A stretch of 64,000 nucleotides of DNA from Pleomorphomonas sp. NRK KF1. Lineage in GTDB: Bacteria; Pseudomonadota; Alphaproteobacteria; Rhizobiales; Pleomorphomonadaceae. The position numbers and the translations under genes are program-made. Position 1 is the stretch's first letter; each line of letters begins with the position of its first letter. The notes beneath the pieces are model-generated. The model made no database searches, was not told where the DNA came from, and saw only the letters and a program-made list of their open reading frames with translations. This document shows, one piece after another, positions 47,934 through 58,816 of the stretch. The stretch spans positions 1 to 64,000 of the forward strand of contig NZ_JAMDLH010000010.1 of the NCBI RefSeq assembly GCF_023721755.1. The letters run 5' to 3'.

Positions 47934-48569
47934 TCACCAGCGAAGGATGCGGCGGCCGAACAGAAAGCCGATCGCCGTCACGATGGCTATGGCGATGGTG
48001 TACCAGGTCGCGACAAACAGAGGGCTGTCGTCCGGGCAGTGCCAGGCGTAGATGGCGGCCGCGATGCCGCCCGCCGCGAGTCCCGCCGCAGCGCCGGCCA
48101 GTCCAGGGTTTTCCGGCGCGCCCTGGCGGACGGAGTAAAGCAGGGCGGCGAGCGGCGCGATGGCAAGGGTGGGCACGAAGACGAGGCAAAAAGCCCAGTG
48201 TTGCCCTTTAAGGCTCGTCTCCCAGGCGTCTTGCGGCAGGACGGTCAGCTCGATGGCAATGCCGGCGAGCAGGACGAGCAGAGGCCAGACGAGCGAGAGG
48301 ACCGCCGAGCGGAGGGATAGCCCGGGCTTGCCGATGAGGAAGGCGAGGCGGGTGGATGTGACCGCCAGCAACAGGGTGAGGCCGAGCTTGAACAGGACGC
48401 GCGGCGTCTCGATCGCCGAGACCATGTTGTCCCGGATGCCATAGGTCGACAGCAGCAGGCCGGCCGAGACCGCCAATCCGATCGCCAGCGCGACCGCGAA
48501 CGCGTGTCCGAAGCGGGCGCGCACCTTGGCATCCTTCGCCAGCAGTTCGATCAGATCATCCGTTTGCAC
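47934..48569 (-). CDS. NrsF-family anti-sigma factor (DUF1109)
   Basis: The 211-residue protein has six membrane helices, starting after LIELLAKDAKVRARFGHAFA and ending IAIVTAIGFLFGRRILRW, the DUF1109/NrsF pattern. NrsF of Caulobacter sequesters SigF and responds to heavy metals through cysteines; here a cysteine lies in AIYAWHCPDDSP and another in WAFCLVFVP. The start overlaps the sigma gene by 14 bases. It should hold the sigma factor inactive at the membrane. Confidence 0.85.
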   Translation of the reverse strand: MQTDDLIELLAKDAKVRARFGHAFAVALAIGLAVSAGLLLSTYGIRDNMVSAIETPRVLFKLGLTLLLAVTSTRLAFLIGKPGLSLRSAVLSLVWPLLVLLAGIAIELTVLPQDAWETSLKGQHWAFCLVFVPTLAIAPLAALLYSVRQGAPENPGLAGAAAGLAAGGIAAAIYAWHCPDDSPLFVATWYTIAIAIVTAIGFLFGRRILRW

Positions 48570-49122
48570 GTCCGTCGCTCCGATAGAGGGCGGCCAGCCC
48601 TTTCAACGCTCTATGCAGCGCCACCCGCACGGCGCCTTCCGTCATCTGCAATCGCTCGGCCGTCTCGCGAATGCCGGCGCCGCCTAGCGAGATGGATCGC
48701 ACGATCTCGCGTTGCGGGTCCCGCAGGCTCTCGACCATCCGGTCGACGTCGATAGACTCGCCAGCCTCTGCCTGCGGTATGGCTTCAAGGGTCTCCATCA
48801 CGTCGTCGATGGGGATGCTGACGTGGCGGCCGCGCCGACGCAGGCTGTCGATAAGCTTGTTGCGCACGATGGACGACAGCCACGGGCCGACGGGGCGCGA
48901 GACGTCCCAGGTTCCGCGTTTCAGGTGAACGGCCAGCAGGACTTCCTGCACCACGTCTTCCACCTCGCTGGGCGGCGCTCCGTACTGAGCGCACCGTCGG
49001 CTGGCGATCGATCGAAGATAGGGCGTCACGGCCTTCAGGAAGCGATGGTAGGCCATCGTGTCGCCGGCCATCGCCGCGCACATCCAGGCCGCCCACTCCT
49101 CTTCCCGGGCCGAATGGTTCAT
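48556..49122 (-). CDS. ECF sigma factor, SigF-like
   Basis: The 188-residue protein has region 2 (YLRSIASRRCAQYGAPPSEV and EDVVQEVLLAVHLKRGTWD) and region 4 (IVRSISLGGAGIRETAERLQ, MTEGAVRVALHRALKGLA) of an extracytoplasmic-function sigma factor. It is coupled to the NrsF-like anti-sigma gene and is next to the bufferin genes, the same grouping as SigF of Caulobacter. The ATG at 49122 is chosen because nothing upstream in the frame resembles a sigma factor. Confidence 0.9.
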   Translation of the reverse strand: MNHSAREEEWAAWMCAAMAGDTMAYHRFLKAVTPYLRSIASRRCAQYGAPPSEVEDVVQEVLLAVHLKRGTWDVSRPVGPWLSSIVRNKLIDSLRRRGRHVSIPIDDVMETLEAIPQAEAGESIDVDRMVESLRDPQREIVRSISLGGAGIRETAERLQMTEGAVRVALHRALKGLAALYRSDGRANG

Positions 49123-49304
49123 CCGCCATGTCCCCCCGCGCGGACCAGCGTCGTCATCGTCGCGGCCTCGGGCGCGGCTTGCGAGCGACAAGGAGACACC
49201 AGCGCCAGATGAACCCATCGACTGGCAAAAGGCAAGAGAACCCGACCGGCGCTCCGTCCCTGGCGAACCGGAGGGCGAAAGCGCCAGAGCTGTGTCGGCC
49301 CCGG

Positions 49305-49826
49305 TCACGATGGACGAGCGCCGCGGCAAGAGATCCTCGCGATCAGATAGTCGAGGGAGAGGCGCCCCGGCCCGTGCCGCATCAGGGCAAGTGCCATCGC
49401 CGCCCATGTCAGGTGGATCGGCCAGCCATCGGGGACCGTGATCTGGATGATGGCCGTCATCACAAGCAGGCCAAGGGCGGCGAAGCGAGCGCCCAGCCCC
49501 AGAACAAGCAGCACCGGAAGCACGACCTCGCCGCAACCGGACAGGAACGCCACCACGTCCGGCGCCGGGAAAGGATAGGGCCCTCCGGGAAGATGCAGCA
49601 TGAACTCCTGGCTGAACAGATAGACCGCCGTGTCGTTCAGTCGCAGGACGCCATCCCATTTCAGGATGCCGGATCGCCAGAAGGGCACGGCGAGGGCAAC
49701 GCGGAGGACGGCCAGCACGACATCCGGCTGCGCCATCCTGCCAACGAGGCCGTCAGCCGACGCCACGACCCTGGCAAGGGAGATGCGCGCACCATGGCGA
49801 GGCATTGAATCAGGCAGGCTCGACAT
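49305..49826 (-). CDS. DoxX-family membrane protein
   Basis: The 173-residue protein has about four membrane helices. DVVLAVLRVALAVPFWRSGI, WDGVLRLNDTAVYLFSQEF and GCGEVVLPVLLVLGLGARFA mark the DoxX family. DoxX genes regularly accompany DUF692/DUF2063 pairs in metal-responsive clusters. It overlaps the bufC-like gene by 17 bases. Its role there is not established; a redox or quinone-related function is suggested for the family. Confidence 0.85.
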   Translation of the reverse strand: MSSLPDSMPRHGARISLARVVASADGLVGRMAQPDVVLAVLRVALAVPFWRSGILKWDGVLRLNDTAVYLFSQEFMLHLPGGPYPFPAPDVVAFLSGCGEVVLPVLLVLGLGARFAALGLLVMTAIIQITVPDGWPIHLTWAAMALALMRHGPGRLSLDYLIARISCRGARPS

Positions 49827-50622
49827 TGGAGGTCTCCATCTCGGCGTGGGAGAAAGCGCCGGCCGCGATCATTCCGCCGATGGCGTCGGAGAGATCGAAG
49901 GCTGGCTCGGCCGCGAAGGCTGCACCGGCCGCCGTCGCCAGGGGGTATCCGGCAATCAGCGCCTTGAGGAAGACGAGATTGCCGGGAGGCAGGAGACGGA
50001 CGGTCACCTCGTCGTCGACCCGCGTGATCAGTCCGTCCTCGGGGCGGTCTTCCACGCGGCCTACCGGGGCGGCGCTCCTGTTCATGGCAAAGACCGTGAT
50101 GGCCGGATGGACCGAGGAGATCAACCGCGTTGCCGGATGCGGGACAAAGACGAGCGCCCCGAGCCGTTCGGGCGGCACGCTCGACAGCATCTCGGCCTTG
50201 AGGGTAGGGGCGTCGGCAGCGTGATAGCTGTCGAGCCACAGGCGCTCGATCCGCGCCACGTCCGAGAGCCAGGGCATGCCCGCCGCATGCTCGTAGCGGT
50301 CGATGAAATCGGGAAAGGCGCGCCCGTATTCGAACAGCAGCGGCGAGGTTGGCGGGGTCTCCCGCACATGGAAGCGAGCCATGGCGCGGAAGAAATCCGG
50401 CCCCGTGATGCGTTCGGTTGCCGGGAAGATCGAGGACAGGGCGCCGATCAGGCTGACGGTGACGTTGTTGCGGTAGACGTTGTAGCGGATCTCGGCTCGT
50501 TTGCCGCGAGGTCCCGTTACCAGCGTCGGAGCCGGGCTGTCGGGAGCCAGCAGGGCAGCAGAGAACGGCCCGGCGTAGTCAATCCCGTTTGGATAGAGCG
50601 GCAGGATGTCAGCCGAGCGCAT
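49810..50622 (-). CDS. DUF2063 (HvfC/BufC-like) partner protein
   Basis: The 270-residue protein is of the HvfC/DUF2063 type: an N-terminal DNA-binding-like helical domain ([46 protein letters not shown]) and a C-terminal part ([20 protein letters not shown]). It serves as partner of the DUF692 enzyme, probably recruiting the precursor peptide. It overlaps that gene by 14 bases and doxX by 17. Confidence 0.85.
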   Translation of the reverse strand: MRSADILPLYPNGIDYAGPFSAALLAPDSPAPTLVTGPRGKRAEIRYNVYRNNVTVSLIGALSSIFPATERITGPDFFRAMARFHVRETPPTSPLLFEYGRAFPDFIDRYEHAAGMPWLSDVARIERLWLDSYHAADAPTLKAEMLSSVPPERLGALVFVPHPATRLISSVHPAITVFAMNRSAAPVGRVEDRPEDGLITRVDDEVTVRLLPPGNLVFLKALIAGYPLATAAGAAFAAEPAFDLSDAIGGMIAAGAFSHAEMETSNVEPA

Positions 50623-51538
50623 GGGACGGGTCTCCTTGGGCGTAGTGGTCCAGGATGACCTGCGCTGCCATGGCCTCGGCGCGCAGCACCGGCCAATCGG
50701 GAATCTGGCTGTCCCATTCGATCAGCGTGGGGATTGGGCCGCGGCGGGCTATCACGAGCTCGTAGAGGCGCCAGACGGCATCGGCGACCGGTCCGTCATG
50801 GCTGTCGATCAGCAACAGGTCGCCCTCGTCGTCTTCCTGCTCGGCATGGCCGGCCAGATGGATTTCGCCCACCTGAGACAGCGGGAAGTCGCCGAGGTAG
50901 TCGAGCGCCGAGAAGCCGTGGTTGGTGGCGGAGACGAATACGTTGTTGATGTCGAGCAGAAGGCCGCAGCCCGTTCGCCGCGAGATCTCCCGGATGAACT
51001 CGGTCTCGCTCATCGACGAGGCCGCGAACAGCACGTAGGTCGATGGGTTCTCCAAGAGGATCGGACGGCCGATCGCCGCCTGCATCTCGTCGATATGGTC
51101 GCAGACGCGGGAGAGCGTCGCGCTCGTGTAGGGCAGTGGCAGCAGGTCGTTCAGATAGGTGTCGAGGTGGGTCGACCATGCGAGATGCTCGGAGACGAGC
51201 GCTGGCTCATAGCGGTCGACGAGGTGCTTGAAGCGGGCGAGGTGCTCCTTGTCGAGCGGCTGCGGCCCGCCGAGCGACATGCAGACGCCGTGCAGCGAGA
51301 CGGGATGATCCCGTCTTACCCTTTCGAGGGCCCTATGCGGCGGGCCACCGTCGCCCATGTAGTTCTCGGCGTGCACCTCGAAGAAGCCTTGCGAGCCGCT
51401 CTCGGCCATGATCGCCTGAAGGTGCTCCGGCTTGAAACTGGTGCCGTCCTGTCCGGTCACGGTCAATGCCGGAAAGCGGGGTGTTGGTTCCGCTCTCGCG
51501 GAATCGCTGGAAGTCATATCGACCTTGGCCATGGCCAC
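50609..51538 (-). CDS. DUF692/MNIO enzyme (BufB-like)
   Basis: The 309-residue TIM-barrel protein belongs to DUF692, the multinuclear non-heme iron oxidases related to MbnB. Likely metal ligands sit in [61 protein letters not shown] and [10 protein letters not shown]. Such enzymes modify cysteines of small precursor peptides; in bufferin systems the precursor is a DUF2282 protein, present directly upstream (51561-51875). The combination supports that reaction here; the modified residues are inference. Confidence 0.9.
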   Translation of the reverse strand: MAMAKVDMTSSDSARAEPTPRFPALTVTGQDGTSFKPEHLQAIMAESGSQGFFEVHAENYMGDGGPPHRALERVRRDHPVSLHGVCMSLGGPQPLDKEHLARFKHLVDRYEPALVSEHLAWSTHLDTYLNDLLPLPYTSATLSRVCDHIDEMQAAIGRPILLENPSTYVLFAASSMSETEFIREISRRTGCGLLLDINNVFVSATNHGFSALDYLGDFPLSQVGEIHLAGHAEQEDDEGDLLLIDSHDGPVADAVWRLYELVIARRGPIPTLIEWDSQIPDWPVLRAEAMAAQVILDHYAQGDPSHALG

Positions 51539-51560
51539 CTCCGCTTTCCGGGCTTCAGGG

Positions 51561-51875
51561 TCAGATGTCGCGGTCGAGCGGCATGAGCGAGCCTTGGCGT
51601 CCGCCGGGCAGCTCCAGCGAGGCGCAGGTGCCCGCCTGGACGAATTTCCAGGCGTTGCCCTGGAAGTCCTTCATCGACGTCCCCTGGCAGGTCGTTCCCG
51701 GACCGGCGGCGCAATCGTTCTGGCCCTTGAGCGCGACGCCGTAGCACTTCTCCTTGTGGGCGGCGGTCGCGGCATCCGCTTCGGCCTTGGTCAGGGGGCT
51801 CGCGCTCGCAAGGGTGGCGAGGGCCGTGGTGACCGCGCCGGCGAGGATGGCAGTGGTAATCGAAGCCTTCAGCAT
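51561..51875 (-). CDS. DUF2282 bufferin-like precursor with signal peptide
   Basis: The 104-residue protein begins with a signal peptide ([20 protein letters not shown], cleavage around ASA) and has four cysteines at 44, 55, 63 and 84 in the pattern [24 protein letters not shown], typical of DUF2282 proteins. In known bufferin systems, cysteines of such peptides are converted by the DUF692 enzyme and bind copper in the periplasm. It is the first gene of the operon. The ATG at 51875 follows GGAG; the frame is open to 52073 without support. Confidence 0.88.
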   Translation of the reverse strand: MLKASITTAILAGAVTTALATLASASPLTKAEADAATAAHKEKCYGVALKGQNDCAAGPGTTCQGTSMKDFQGNAWKFVQAGTCASLELPGGRQGSLMPLDRDI

Positions 51876-51924
51876 CCGTGTTCTCCGTGGTTCGACGTGC
51901 GCCATTGTCGGGGCACATGCGGTA

Positions 51925-51950
51925 CTCGGAGGGGGAGGGGCTTTTGTTAC
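51925..51950 (-). promoter_or_regulatory. SigF-like ECF promoter of the bufferin operon
   Basis: On the minus strand GTAACA (51945-51950) and CGAG (51925-51928) are separated by exactly 16 bases. This is close to GTAACC-N16-CGAA, the pattern I recall for Caulobacter SigF targets. The -10-like box lies about 50 bases upstream of the DUF2282 start. No such pair is seen before the sigma gene itself. Confidence 0.55.
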
Positions 51951-52000
51951 AGACGGGACGATCACGAACGCGTGATCGGTCGTCACTCCGGGCAGAAACG

Positions 52001-52023
52001 AAAAAGGGCGCCGCGTGGCGCCC
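52001..52023 (-). terminator. Intrinsic terminator of the GPR gene
   Basis: On the minus strand a perfect 7-bp stem (GGGCGCC with GGCGCCC, loop ACGC) is followed by TTTTT. It lies 27 bases beyond the stop of the large gene. Confidence 0.85.
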
Positions 52024-52050
52024 CTTCCCGTGATGCTTTGTTGCTCTGGC

Positions 52051-55000
52051 TCAGCCGAGCTTGCCGCTGGCATGCGCCAGGAGCGTGTAGACCTTGCCGG
52101 TATCGGAGTTCAGGTAGTTCTCGGCGAGGCGGCCATTCGGGTCCTTCTGGACGGCTTCCTCGTAGAGGGCGCTGAAGTGATCGATGTAGCGGTCGACGGC
52201 CTCGCGGAAGTCGGCCTCGCGGCCATAGCGACGGCGAACCTCGTCGAAGGTCTGCTGGCCCTGCAGCGTGTAAACGCGACGCGTGAACACGTTGCCTTCG
52301 CCGCGCCGGTAGCGATCCCAGAGCTCGGTGTAGGACTCGGGGTCGATCGACCGGGCGATGTCCGAGGTCAGCGAACCCAGGCCATCGAGCGGGTTGCCAC
52401 CCTTGTTGCGGTCGGACGACGGCAGGCGCGGCGAGGGGGTATCCTCGTCGTTGACGCGGCGCAGCAGGTCGGAGATCCAGCCGCTCGACCGCTCGCCGCG
52501 CTCCTCGGAGGCCGGCTGGCGCGCCGCCGGTTCCTGGCGACGCTCGGCGACGGCCGGGCGAGGCGGCTGGTTGGCCGGCTGGCGGCTGAAGGCGCGCGGC
52601 TCGGACGGCTGCGACGGCCTCTGGACCGGCAGGCTGCGGTGCGCCTGGGCCGAAGCCTGGGCCCGGACCGGCATGTCGGAGACGGCTTCGCCGGGCAGCT
52701 GGCGCGAAACGATCTCGGAGAGTTCGTTCAGGGCGCGGATCTGCTCGCTGACCACGCGGCGCATGGCGGCGGTGTGCTGGCTGGTCTCTTCCGGCAGGTC
52801 GAGGACGCCGCGGTTCAGATCCTCGCGGATCTGCTCCAGCTCCCGGCCGACGGCGCGGGTGGCCTTGCGCATTTCCTCGGTGGCGCCGGCGAAGCGGTCC
52901 ACGGCCGAGCCGATGGAGGCGTTGATCTCGGAGATCAGCTCGCCACGCACCCGTTCGATCGTCACCTGCGTCTTGCGACCTTCTTCCTCGGCACTGACCG
53001 ACAGCTGTTCGAGCTGCTGGGTGACGCCGTTCATGGCCGTCTCGGCGTTGCGGGCCAGCTGGTAGCCCACATCGCGTGCGCGGCGCTCGGCGTTGGACAG
53101 CGTCTCCTGGATCTGGCCGGCGATGGACTGCAGGCTTTCGGACATCGTCTCGCTGCGTTCCTGCAGCGTGGAGACCACGCCGTCGAGCGCCGAGAGGCGA
53201 TCGCCGATGACGTCCTGGAGCGTGCCGCCGACGGACGACAGGGCGCGGGCCGACGATTGCAGATCGCCGGTCTGCTCGGCGAGCGAGGAGGCGATGGTGC
53301 CGATGTCGGCCAGCACGGTGCGCGACACCTCGCGCAGCACCTCGGTCGTCTCGGCGACGGTGGTGCTGGAGGCGCTGGTGTCGGCGACGACGCGCTCGAG
53401 CGACAGGCGAAGGTCGCCGGTCTGCTGCTCGAGGCCGCGCTCGATGCGGGCAAGGTTGCCGGCCGCCTGGTCGACGAGCGAGCGGAGGCCGCGGTTGGCG
53501 TCGTCCACCTGCTCCAGCACGGCGACGACGTCGGTCTTGACGCGCGTCGTGGTGTCGTCGAGCGACTGCAGGACTTCGCGACCCTGTTCGTCGAAGGTAG
53601 CCATCAGCGACAGCGTCGCCTGCTTCAGCGCCTCGGCGGCGTCGTTGCCACGCTGGGTGATGGCGCGGCTGACGCCCTCGCCACCCTTGGCCAGCGCCGC
53701 CAGGACATCGCCCGCGGCGTTGCGGACCATGCCGGCCACTTCCTCACCACGGCTGCCGACGGCCTCGTCGAGGGCGCGGGTGCTGGAGAGGAAGGCGTTG
53801 GCGAGATCGCCGCCACGGCCGTCGACCAGTTCGGCCAGCTCGGCCATGCGGCGGGTGACGACGTCGACCACTTTCTCGGCACGGCTGTCCATGGCGTCGG
53901 CGGCGGCCTCGGTGCGGGCATTGAGCACCGCCTCAAGATCGCGCGTCGCGTCGGCGAGACGCTCGGTGGCGCTGGCGATGGCTGCTGCCAGAACCTCGTT
54001 CGACCGCTCGGTCTCGCCGGCGATGCGGCTGGTGACCGCCTCTGCCGAACCGATGAGGTTGGAACGGGCGCGGGCGGTCTCTTCCGACAGGCGGTCCGTG
54101 ACTTCGTCGATGGCGCCGATCAGGCCGGCACGTGCCCGCTCGCTTTCCGCCGCCATGCGGCCGGTGACGTCGTCGACCGAACCGATGATGGTGTCGCGAA
54201 CGCGCTCGCTTTCACCGGCGAGGCGACCCTCGACGGCGGTGATCGCTTCGTAGACGTTCTCGCGGGCCTTCTGGCTCTCGGTAGACAGAACGTCGGACAG
54301 TGTGCTGATGAGCTCGTTGAGCGTGCCGTGGGTTTCGTCGCGCAGGCTGGCGAGCCGATCCTCGGCGCCGGCCAGCGACTGGCTGACGGCAAGCGAGGTG
54401 TTCTCGCCCTCGGTTGCAAGGCGCGTCGCGGCCCCGTCGATGGCGGAGACGACGACGGCCCGAACCTGCTCGCTCTCGCCAGCGAGGCGCTCGGACATGC
54501 CTTCCAGCACACCGGCGACCACGTCGCGAGCCCGAACCGAGCCGCTTTCCATCTCGTGGGCGATGGCGTTCATGGCCTCGGTGACGATCTCCTTGGCCCG
54601 GTCGGCCTCGACGCGCAGCTTGTCGGTGGCCGCTTCCACGGAGCCAGTGAGATCCTCGCGGACGCGGGCGCTTTCCTTCTGGAGCACGGACGCCGCGTTG
54701 ATGAGCGCGCGGGCCAGTTCCTCGCGAGCCGTCTCGGTCTGGCTGCCGAGCATGTCGACGATGGAGGCGAGGCGCTGGGTGAGCGACACTTCCAGCGAGT
54801 TGGCGCGGCTGTCGAGCGTCTCGGCAACCTCGAACACCTTGGAGCCGAGCGACACGTTGATCTCGGCCACCTTGTCGGCCAGCGTCTCGGTGAACTCCTC
54901 GGTCTTGCGCTGCAGCGACCGACCGACAGCGTCGAGACGGCCCTCGATGGCGTCGACCATTTCCGACTGGCCGGCCGAGAAAGCCTGGGCCAGGTCGCGG

Positions 55001-58000
55001 GTGCGGGCCATCAGCGTCTCGGTGATCTGGCGGGCACGGCCGTCAAGGGCGTGGTCGATCAGCTCGATGCGGTTGTCCAGGGTGCCGGTCAGCGCATCCG
55101 CCTTGTCGGCGAAGGTGCGGGTGGCATCCTCGAGGCGCTTGCCGACGCTGCCGTCGAAGGCAGCGAGCTGGCCTTCCAGCGCTTCGCCGAAGCTGCCGGC
55201 GCGGCCTTCCAGAGAGGTGAGCACCGCCTGGGTGCGACCGTCCAATGTCTCGACCAGAGCGCCGGAACGCTTGTCGAACTCAGTGCCGAGGCGCTCGACG
55301 CGCTCGTCGATGAGGCCGGTGATGGCGCCGGAGCGGCCACTGAGGGTCGCCTCGAGGGCGTTGGTGCCTTCGGCGAGAGCGTTCTGGATGGTGAGCGTAC
55401 GCTCGGCGAGCGCCGCCTCGATGCGGGCGATCTGCTCTTCGAGCGAACCGTCGAGCATCGACGTGCGGCTGACGAGGCTTTCCACCAGCTCGGCGGCGCG
55501 ACCGTTGATGATCTCGTCGAGCACGCGGATGCGTTCGGCGAAGCTGACCGACATGCTGTCCGACCGGTCGTCGAGCAGGTTGGCGATCTGGCTGCCGGCG
55601 GCGAGGATGGTCTCGGCGACGCGTTCGCCACGGGCGTTGACGGCGCGGGCGATCTCGGCGCCGATGGTCGACAGGCGCTCGGAGAACAGGCTGCCGCTGT
55701 CGGCGAGCAGCGTCTCCACCGACAGCGTGGCGCCGTCGATGATGCCGCGGATCGACGTTGTGCGGTCGTCCATCATGCGGGCGACCTCATGGCCGCTGGC
55801 GGCGATGCGGTCGGCGAGGTCGACGCCGTTGACGTTGATCGCCGTGTGCACCGCTTCACCGGTGACGGCCAGCTTGTTGACGAGATCGGTGCCGCGCTCG
55901 GTGATCGTCGAGGTGATCATGTTGCCGGTCTGGTCGAGGCGGTCGGTGATCTCGCTGCCGCGGATCGACAGGTCGAGCAGCACGCCCTCGGACGTGGAGC
56001 GCAGCGTCTCGTTGATGGTCTCGATCTTCTCGGCCATCGCCTTGGAGGCTTCGTCCGTGGTGCGGGCGACCTGCTCGCTGACGGCGAAGGCGCGCTGGGA
56101 GATGTCCTCGGCGAAGGTCTGGCCGGAGCGGGCCAGCGTCTCGTCGATCTCCTTGGTGCGCAGCGTGAGGTTTTCCTCAAGGGCGGCCACGGTGGTGTCG
56201 ATCGAGAAGATGATGGCGTCGCTGCGGTCGCGCAGCAGCGTATCGAGGGAGCCGGTCCGGCTCTCCAGAGCGGAGGCGATTTCCTGCGACCGCTCGGTCA
56301 GCACCTTGTCGAGATTGTCGGTGCGGGTGAGGAGCTGCGTCTCCATGACCGACGTCGATGTGGCGACGGTCGAAACCAGCTCGTTGACACGGTGGCCGAT
56401 GGTGCGGTCGAAGTTGGCCGACTGCTCGGCGAGCGTGGCGCCGAACAGTTCCGCGCGCGTCGACAGGGTCTCGGCGAGCTCGTTGGTGCGGCCGGAGATC
56501 GTCTGGTCGATCAGTTGGGTCTTGTCGGTCAGCTCGGCGCTGAGTTCGCCGGTCCGAGCTTCGATGGTGCTGGCCAGTTGGGCCGAACGCAGGGCGAGCG
56601 TGCTCTCCAGGGCATCGCTCTTCTCGGCGAGCGCGGTGGAGAACTCGGTCGTACGGCTTTCCAGCGTGGCGCCGATCTCTTCGGCCTTCTCGCCGAGCGT
56701 CTTGCCAAGCTCGAAGGTGCGGACCGACAGCGTCGACGACAGCTCGTCGGAGCGGGCGGCGATGGACGAGACGATTTCCTCGGTGCGGGCCGACAGGGTG
56801 AAGGCGATGTCGGCGGTGCGATCGGTGAGGGTCGACGACAGCTCCTCCGAGCGGGCGGTCAGCGTGGAAACCAGCTCCTCGGTGCGCGAGGCCAGCGTGA
56901 AGGCCAGTTCGCCGGTGCCGTCGCTGAGGGCGGCCGACAGGTCGGCGGCGCGGGTGGCGATGGTCGACACCAGCTCGTCGGAGCGCTTGGCGAGTTCGCT
57001 GCCGAGCTGTTCGGTTTCCTTGCCGATGGCGGCGGTGAGGCGGCCGCCTTCCTCGGTGATGGTGCGCGTCAGCGTCTCGCTGCGAGTGGAGATCGCCTCG
57101 TTGATGGCGGTGCCGGTTTCGGCGAGGCCGCTGATCAGGCTTTCGCGCTCGGCGCCCAGCGTCGCCAGGAAGTCGGAGCCGCGCTTGGCCACCGTCTCGG
57201 TAACCGAGTTGCCGGCGGCCTCGAAGGCCAGCGCAAGCTCCTCGGCCTTGGAGCCGAAGGTGCGCGTGACGTTGCGGCCGGTCTCGTCGATGCGGTTGGT
57301 GAGAAGATCGCCGGCGGTGCGCAGCTCTTCTGAGAGGTTCTGATGGGCGCCGGAGATGGCGGTGCGCGCCTTCTCGGCGTTGGCGATCACGCTCTCGCGC
57401 TGACTGACCAGTTCCTCGACCAGGCTGCGGATGCGCATCTCGTTCTCGGCGTAGGACCGTTCGAGCGAGGATACCTCGTTATGGACCAGCACCTCGAGCT
57501 CGCTGGCGCGGGCGAGGGCCCGTTCGATGCCGTCGCCCATGGCGGCGACTTCGCGCCGGATGGCCTGACCGACGGTGACGACGTTCTCCTTGGCCGACAT
57601 CTCGGGCTCGGCGAGCTTGATGGCGACTTCGGAGAGCGAGCGGGCGGCGAGCCTCAGGTCCTGGGCGCGCCAGATCATCGTGGCGATGGCGAAGAACAGC
57701 ACGACCGGAGCGACGATGCCGCCGACGAGGGCGAAGCCGTCGGGTCGAGCGAACAGGGCGGCCGGGTCGGCCAGAACCGAAAAGTCGCCGAAGGCGGCGC
57801 GAGCGACGTAGAAGCCGCCGGCGACCCAGATGACGGAAGCGGCGAGGGCAATCCAGAAGGGAGCGGCCGATGGCCGGCGCTGCATCTGATAGAGCAGCGT
57901 CGCGACCGACCGGCGGTCGTCGTTGGCCGGGGCGCGGCCGGGACGCGCCGAGGTGCGTGGCGCATCGGCGTTGTCGGCAAGCGGCTGGCGCGAAGCAGCG

Positions 58001-58137
58001 TCAGAGCTTTCGGTGAAGGTATCCTGGTCGGGCGAATTCGGCGCATCGGCCGAGACGCCGAAGTCGATCTTCAGGGCCTCCTCGACGGCGGAGAGTGCGG
58101 CCTCCGCCGGATCCGATGCCTTGGTGCTTTTTACCAT
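52051..58137 (-). CDS. Growth pole ring protein (GPR/RgsE-like), 2028 aa
   Basis: This giant protein starts with a Pro/Ala/Asp-rich cytosolic stretch (1-90), two membrane helices (about 94-114 and 135-156) and then over 1600 residues of helix-forming repeats. From about residue 370 the repeat unit is 11 residues, for example [34 protein letters not shown] Pro-rich linker and a conserved globular end ([39 protein letters not shown]) finish it. Size, topology and repeat type match GPR of Agrobacterium and RgsE of Sinorhizobium, which form a ring at the growing pole and organise polar growth. A terminator follows. Confidence 0.85.
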   Translation of the reverse strand: MVKSTKASDPAEAALSAVEEALKIDFGVSADAPNSPDQDTFTESSDAASRQPLADNADAPRTSARPGRAPANDDRRSVATLLYQMQRRPSAAPFWIALAASVIWVAGGFYVARAAFGDFSVLADPAALFARPDGFALVGGIVAPVVLFFAIATMIWRAQDLRLAARSLSEVAIKLAEPEMSAKENVVTVGQAIRREVAAMGDGIERALARASELEVLVHNEVSSLERSYAENEMRIRSLVEELVSQRESVIANAEKARTAISGAHQNLSEELRTAGDLLTNRIDETGRNVTRTFGSKAEELALAFEAAGNSVTETVAKRGSDFLATLGAERESLISGLAETGTAINEAISTRSETLTRTITEEGGRLTAAIGKETEQLGSELAKRSDELVSTIATRAADLSAALSDGTGELAFTLASRTEELVSTLTARSEELSSTLTDRTADIAFTLSARTEEIVSSIAARSDELSSTLSVRTFELGKTLGEKAEEIGATLESRTTEFSTALAEKSDALESTLALRSAQLASTIEARTGELSAELTDKTQLIDQTISGRTNELAETLSTRAELFGATLAEQSANFDRTIGHRVNELVSTVATSTSVMETQLLTRTDNLDKVLTERSQEIASALESRTGSLDTLLRDRSDAIIFSIDTTVAALEENLTLRTKEIDETLARSGQTFAEDISQRAFAVSEQVARTTDEASKAMAEKIETINETLRSTSEGVLLDLSIRGSEITDRLDQTGNMITSTITERGTDLVNKLAVTGEAVHTAINVNGVDLADRIAASGHEVARMMDDRTTSIRGIIDGATLSVETLLADSGSLFSERLSTIGAEIARAVNARGERVAETILAAGSQIANLLDDRSDSMSVSFAERIRVLDEIINGRAAELVESLVSRTSMLDGSLEEQIARIEAALAERTLTIQNALAEGTNALEATLSGRSGAITGLIDERVERLGTEFDKRSGALVETLDGRTQAVLTSLEGRAGSFGEALEGQLAAFDGSVGKRLEDATRTFADKADALTGTLDNRIELIDHALDGRARQITETLMARTRDLAQAFSAGQSEMVDAIEGRLDAVGRSLQRKTEEFTETLADKVAEINVSLGSKVFEVAETLDSRANSLEVSLTQRLASIVDMLGSQTETAREELARALINAASVLQKESARVREDLTGSVEAATDKLRVEADRAKEIVTEAMNAIAHEMESGSVRARDVVAGVLEGMSERLAGESEQVRAVVVSAIDGAATRLATEGENTSLAVSQSLAGAEDRLASLRDETHGTLNELISTLSDVLSTESQKARENVYEAITAVEGRLAGESERVRDTIIGSVDDVTGRMAAESERARAGLIGAIDEVTDRLSEETARARSNLIGSAEAVTSRIAGETERSNEVLAAAIASATERLADATRDLEAVLNARTEAAADAMDSRAEKVVDVVTRRMAELAELVDGRGGDLANAFLSSTRALDEAVGSRGEEVAGMVRNAAGDVLAALAKGGEGVSRAITQRGNDAAEALKQATLSLMATFDEQGREVLQSLDDTTTRVKTDVVAVLEQVDDANRGLRSLVDQAAGNLARIERGLEQQTGDLRLSLERVVADTSASSTTVAETTEVLREVSRTVLADIGTIASSLAEQTGDLQSSARALSSVGGTLQDVIGDRLSALDGVVSTLQERSETMSESLQSIAGQIQETLSNAERRARDVGYQLARNAETAMNGVTQQLEQLSVSAEEEGRKTQVTIERVRGELISEINASIGSAVDRFAGATEEMRKATRAVGRELEQIREDLNRGVLDLPEETSQHTAAMRRVVSEQIRALNELSEIVSRQLPGEAVSDMPVRAQASAQAHRSLPVQRPSQPSEPRAFSRQPANQPPRPAVAERRQEPAARQPASEERGERSSGWISDLLRRVNDEDTPSPRLPSSDRNKGGNPLDGLGSLTSDIARSIDPESYTELWDRYRRGEGNVFTRRVYTLQGQQTFDEVRRRYGREADFREAVDRYIDHFSALYEEAVQKDPNGRLAENYLNSDTGKVYTLLAHASGKLG

Positions 58138-58816
58138 GGTACCCTCATGTCCGCATACTTGAAGCCGGACGGTACCCGGAAGCGTACTCCCGGTTGCCGT
58201 CCCGGTCGAACCGTGCCTCCGCCCGGCCTAGGCGAACGACACGAACTCGGGCCTTCCCGACCGCCATGCGTCCCCTGAAGAGACAGCAATAGCTACGCCG
58301 GCCGAGGAATGCCTAATAAAACGTAATGGCACAACAGGCCCTTCCGAACAAGGAAAGCTCCCCCGGCGACCCGTATTGTTAACAAGCCGCTAATAGGCGT
58401 CAAACATTGTTATTCATCTTCTGGTTGTTATTTCCGGACCCGAGGGCGGATGTTCCAGGGGGCGACGATCCCTCGCCGTTGGTGCGCGTGCCGGCGTCCA
58501 AAATGGCAAAGATGCCGGACAGACACAGTCAAGACGCTAGGCCGTCGAGTTGAATATTGGCTTAAAACATATGGTTACCGACCGGCTTGCCGGTTGTTGC
58601 GATCTCGGTCATCGCCCGTATCGGGTGCGTCCCCGGCCTCCTTGCGCAGCCTTGCCATTCTTCACAGCGGCAACAGGCTTGGATTGCATCCGGCGAATTA
58701 ACCATATCTTCAGAATTCCGGCCGCTCCTCGGAGCAACCGGGTCAACTTCAAGTCCTGTTCGATGCCCGCGCGGAAGACACGGACGGCCCTCCGAGAGAG
58801 CAATGAGGCGACAGCG
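58138..58816. other. Intergenic region between the GPR and Hpt genes
   Basis: These 679 bases carry the divergent promoters of the two genes. An AT-rich patch at 58370-58440 contains the palindrome TTGTTAACAA (58376-58385) and TTAA-N7-CTAA (58379-58393), one base off the CtrA box TTAA-N7-TTAA. Next to the GPR start, GGTACC and GTCCG/CGGAC repeats can pair (58139-58175). No coding sequence is convincing. Confidence 0.5.

Noticed and set aside
52015-57333. A 1772-codon open frame on the plus strand opposite the GPR gene
   Set aside because: It is the antisense shadow of a GC-rich, repetitive gene whose minus-strand product has membrane helices, repeats and a conserved C-terminal domain. The plus-strand product is a Gly/Ala/Asp/His-rich string with no family features.
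52051-58137. Regular short DNA repeats that could suggest a CRISPR array
   Set aside because: The period is 33 bases without spacers, and every unit translates in frame to an 11-residue helix repeat. The 66-base repeats at 39670-39975 are likewise coding.
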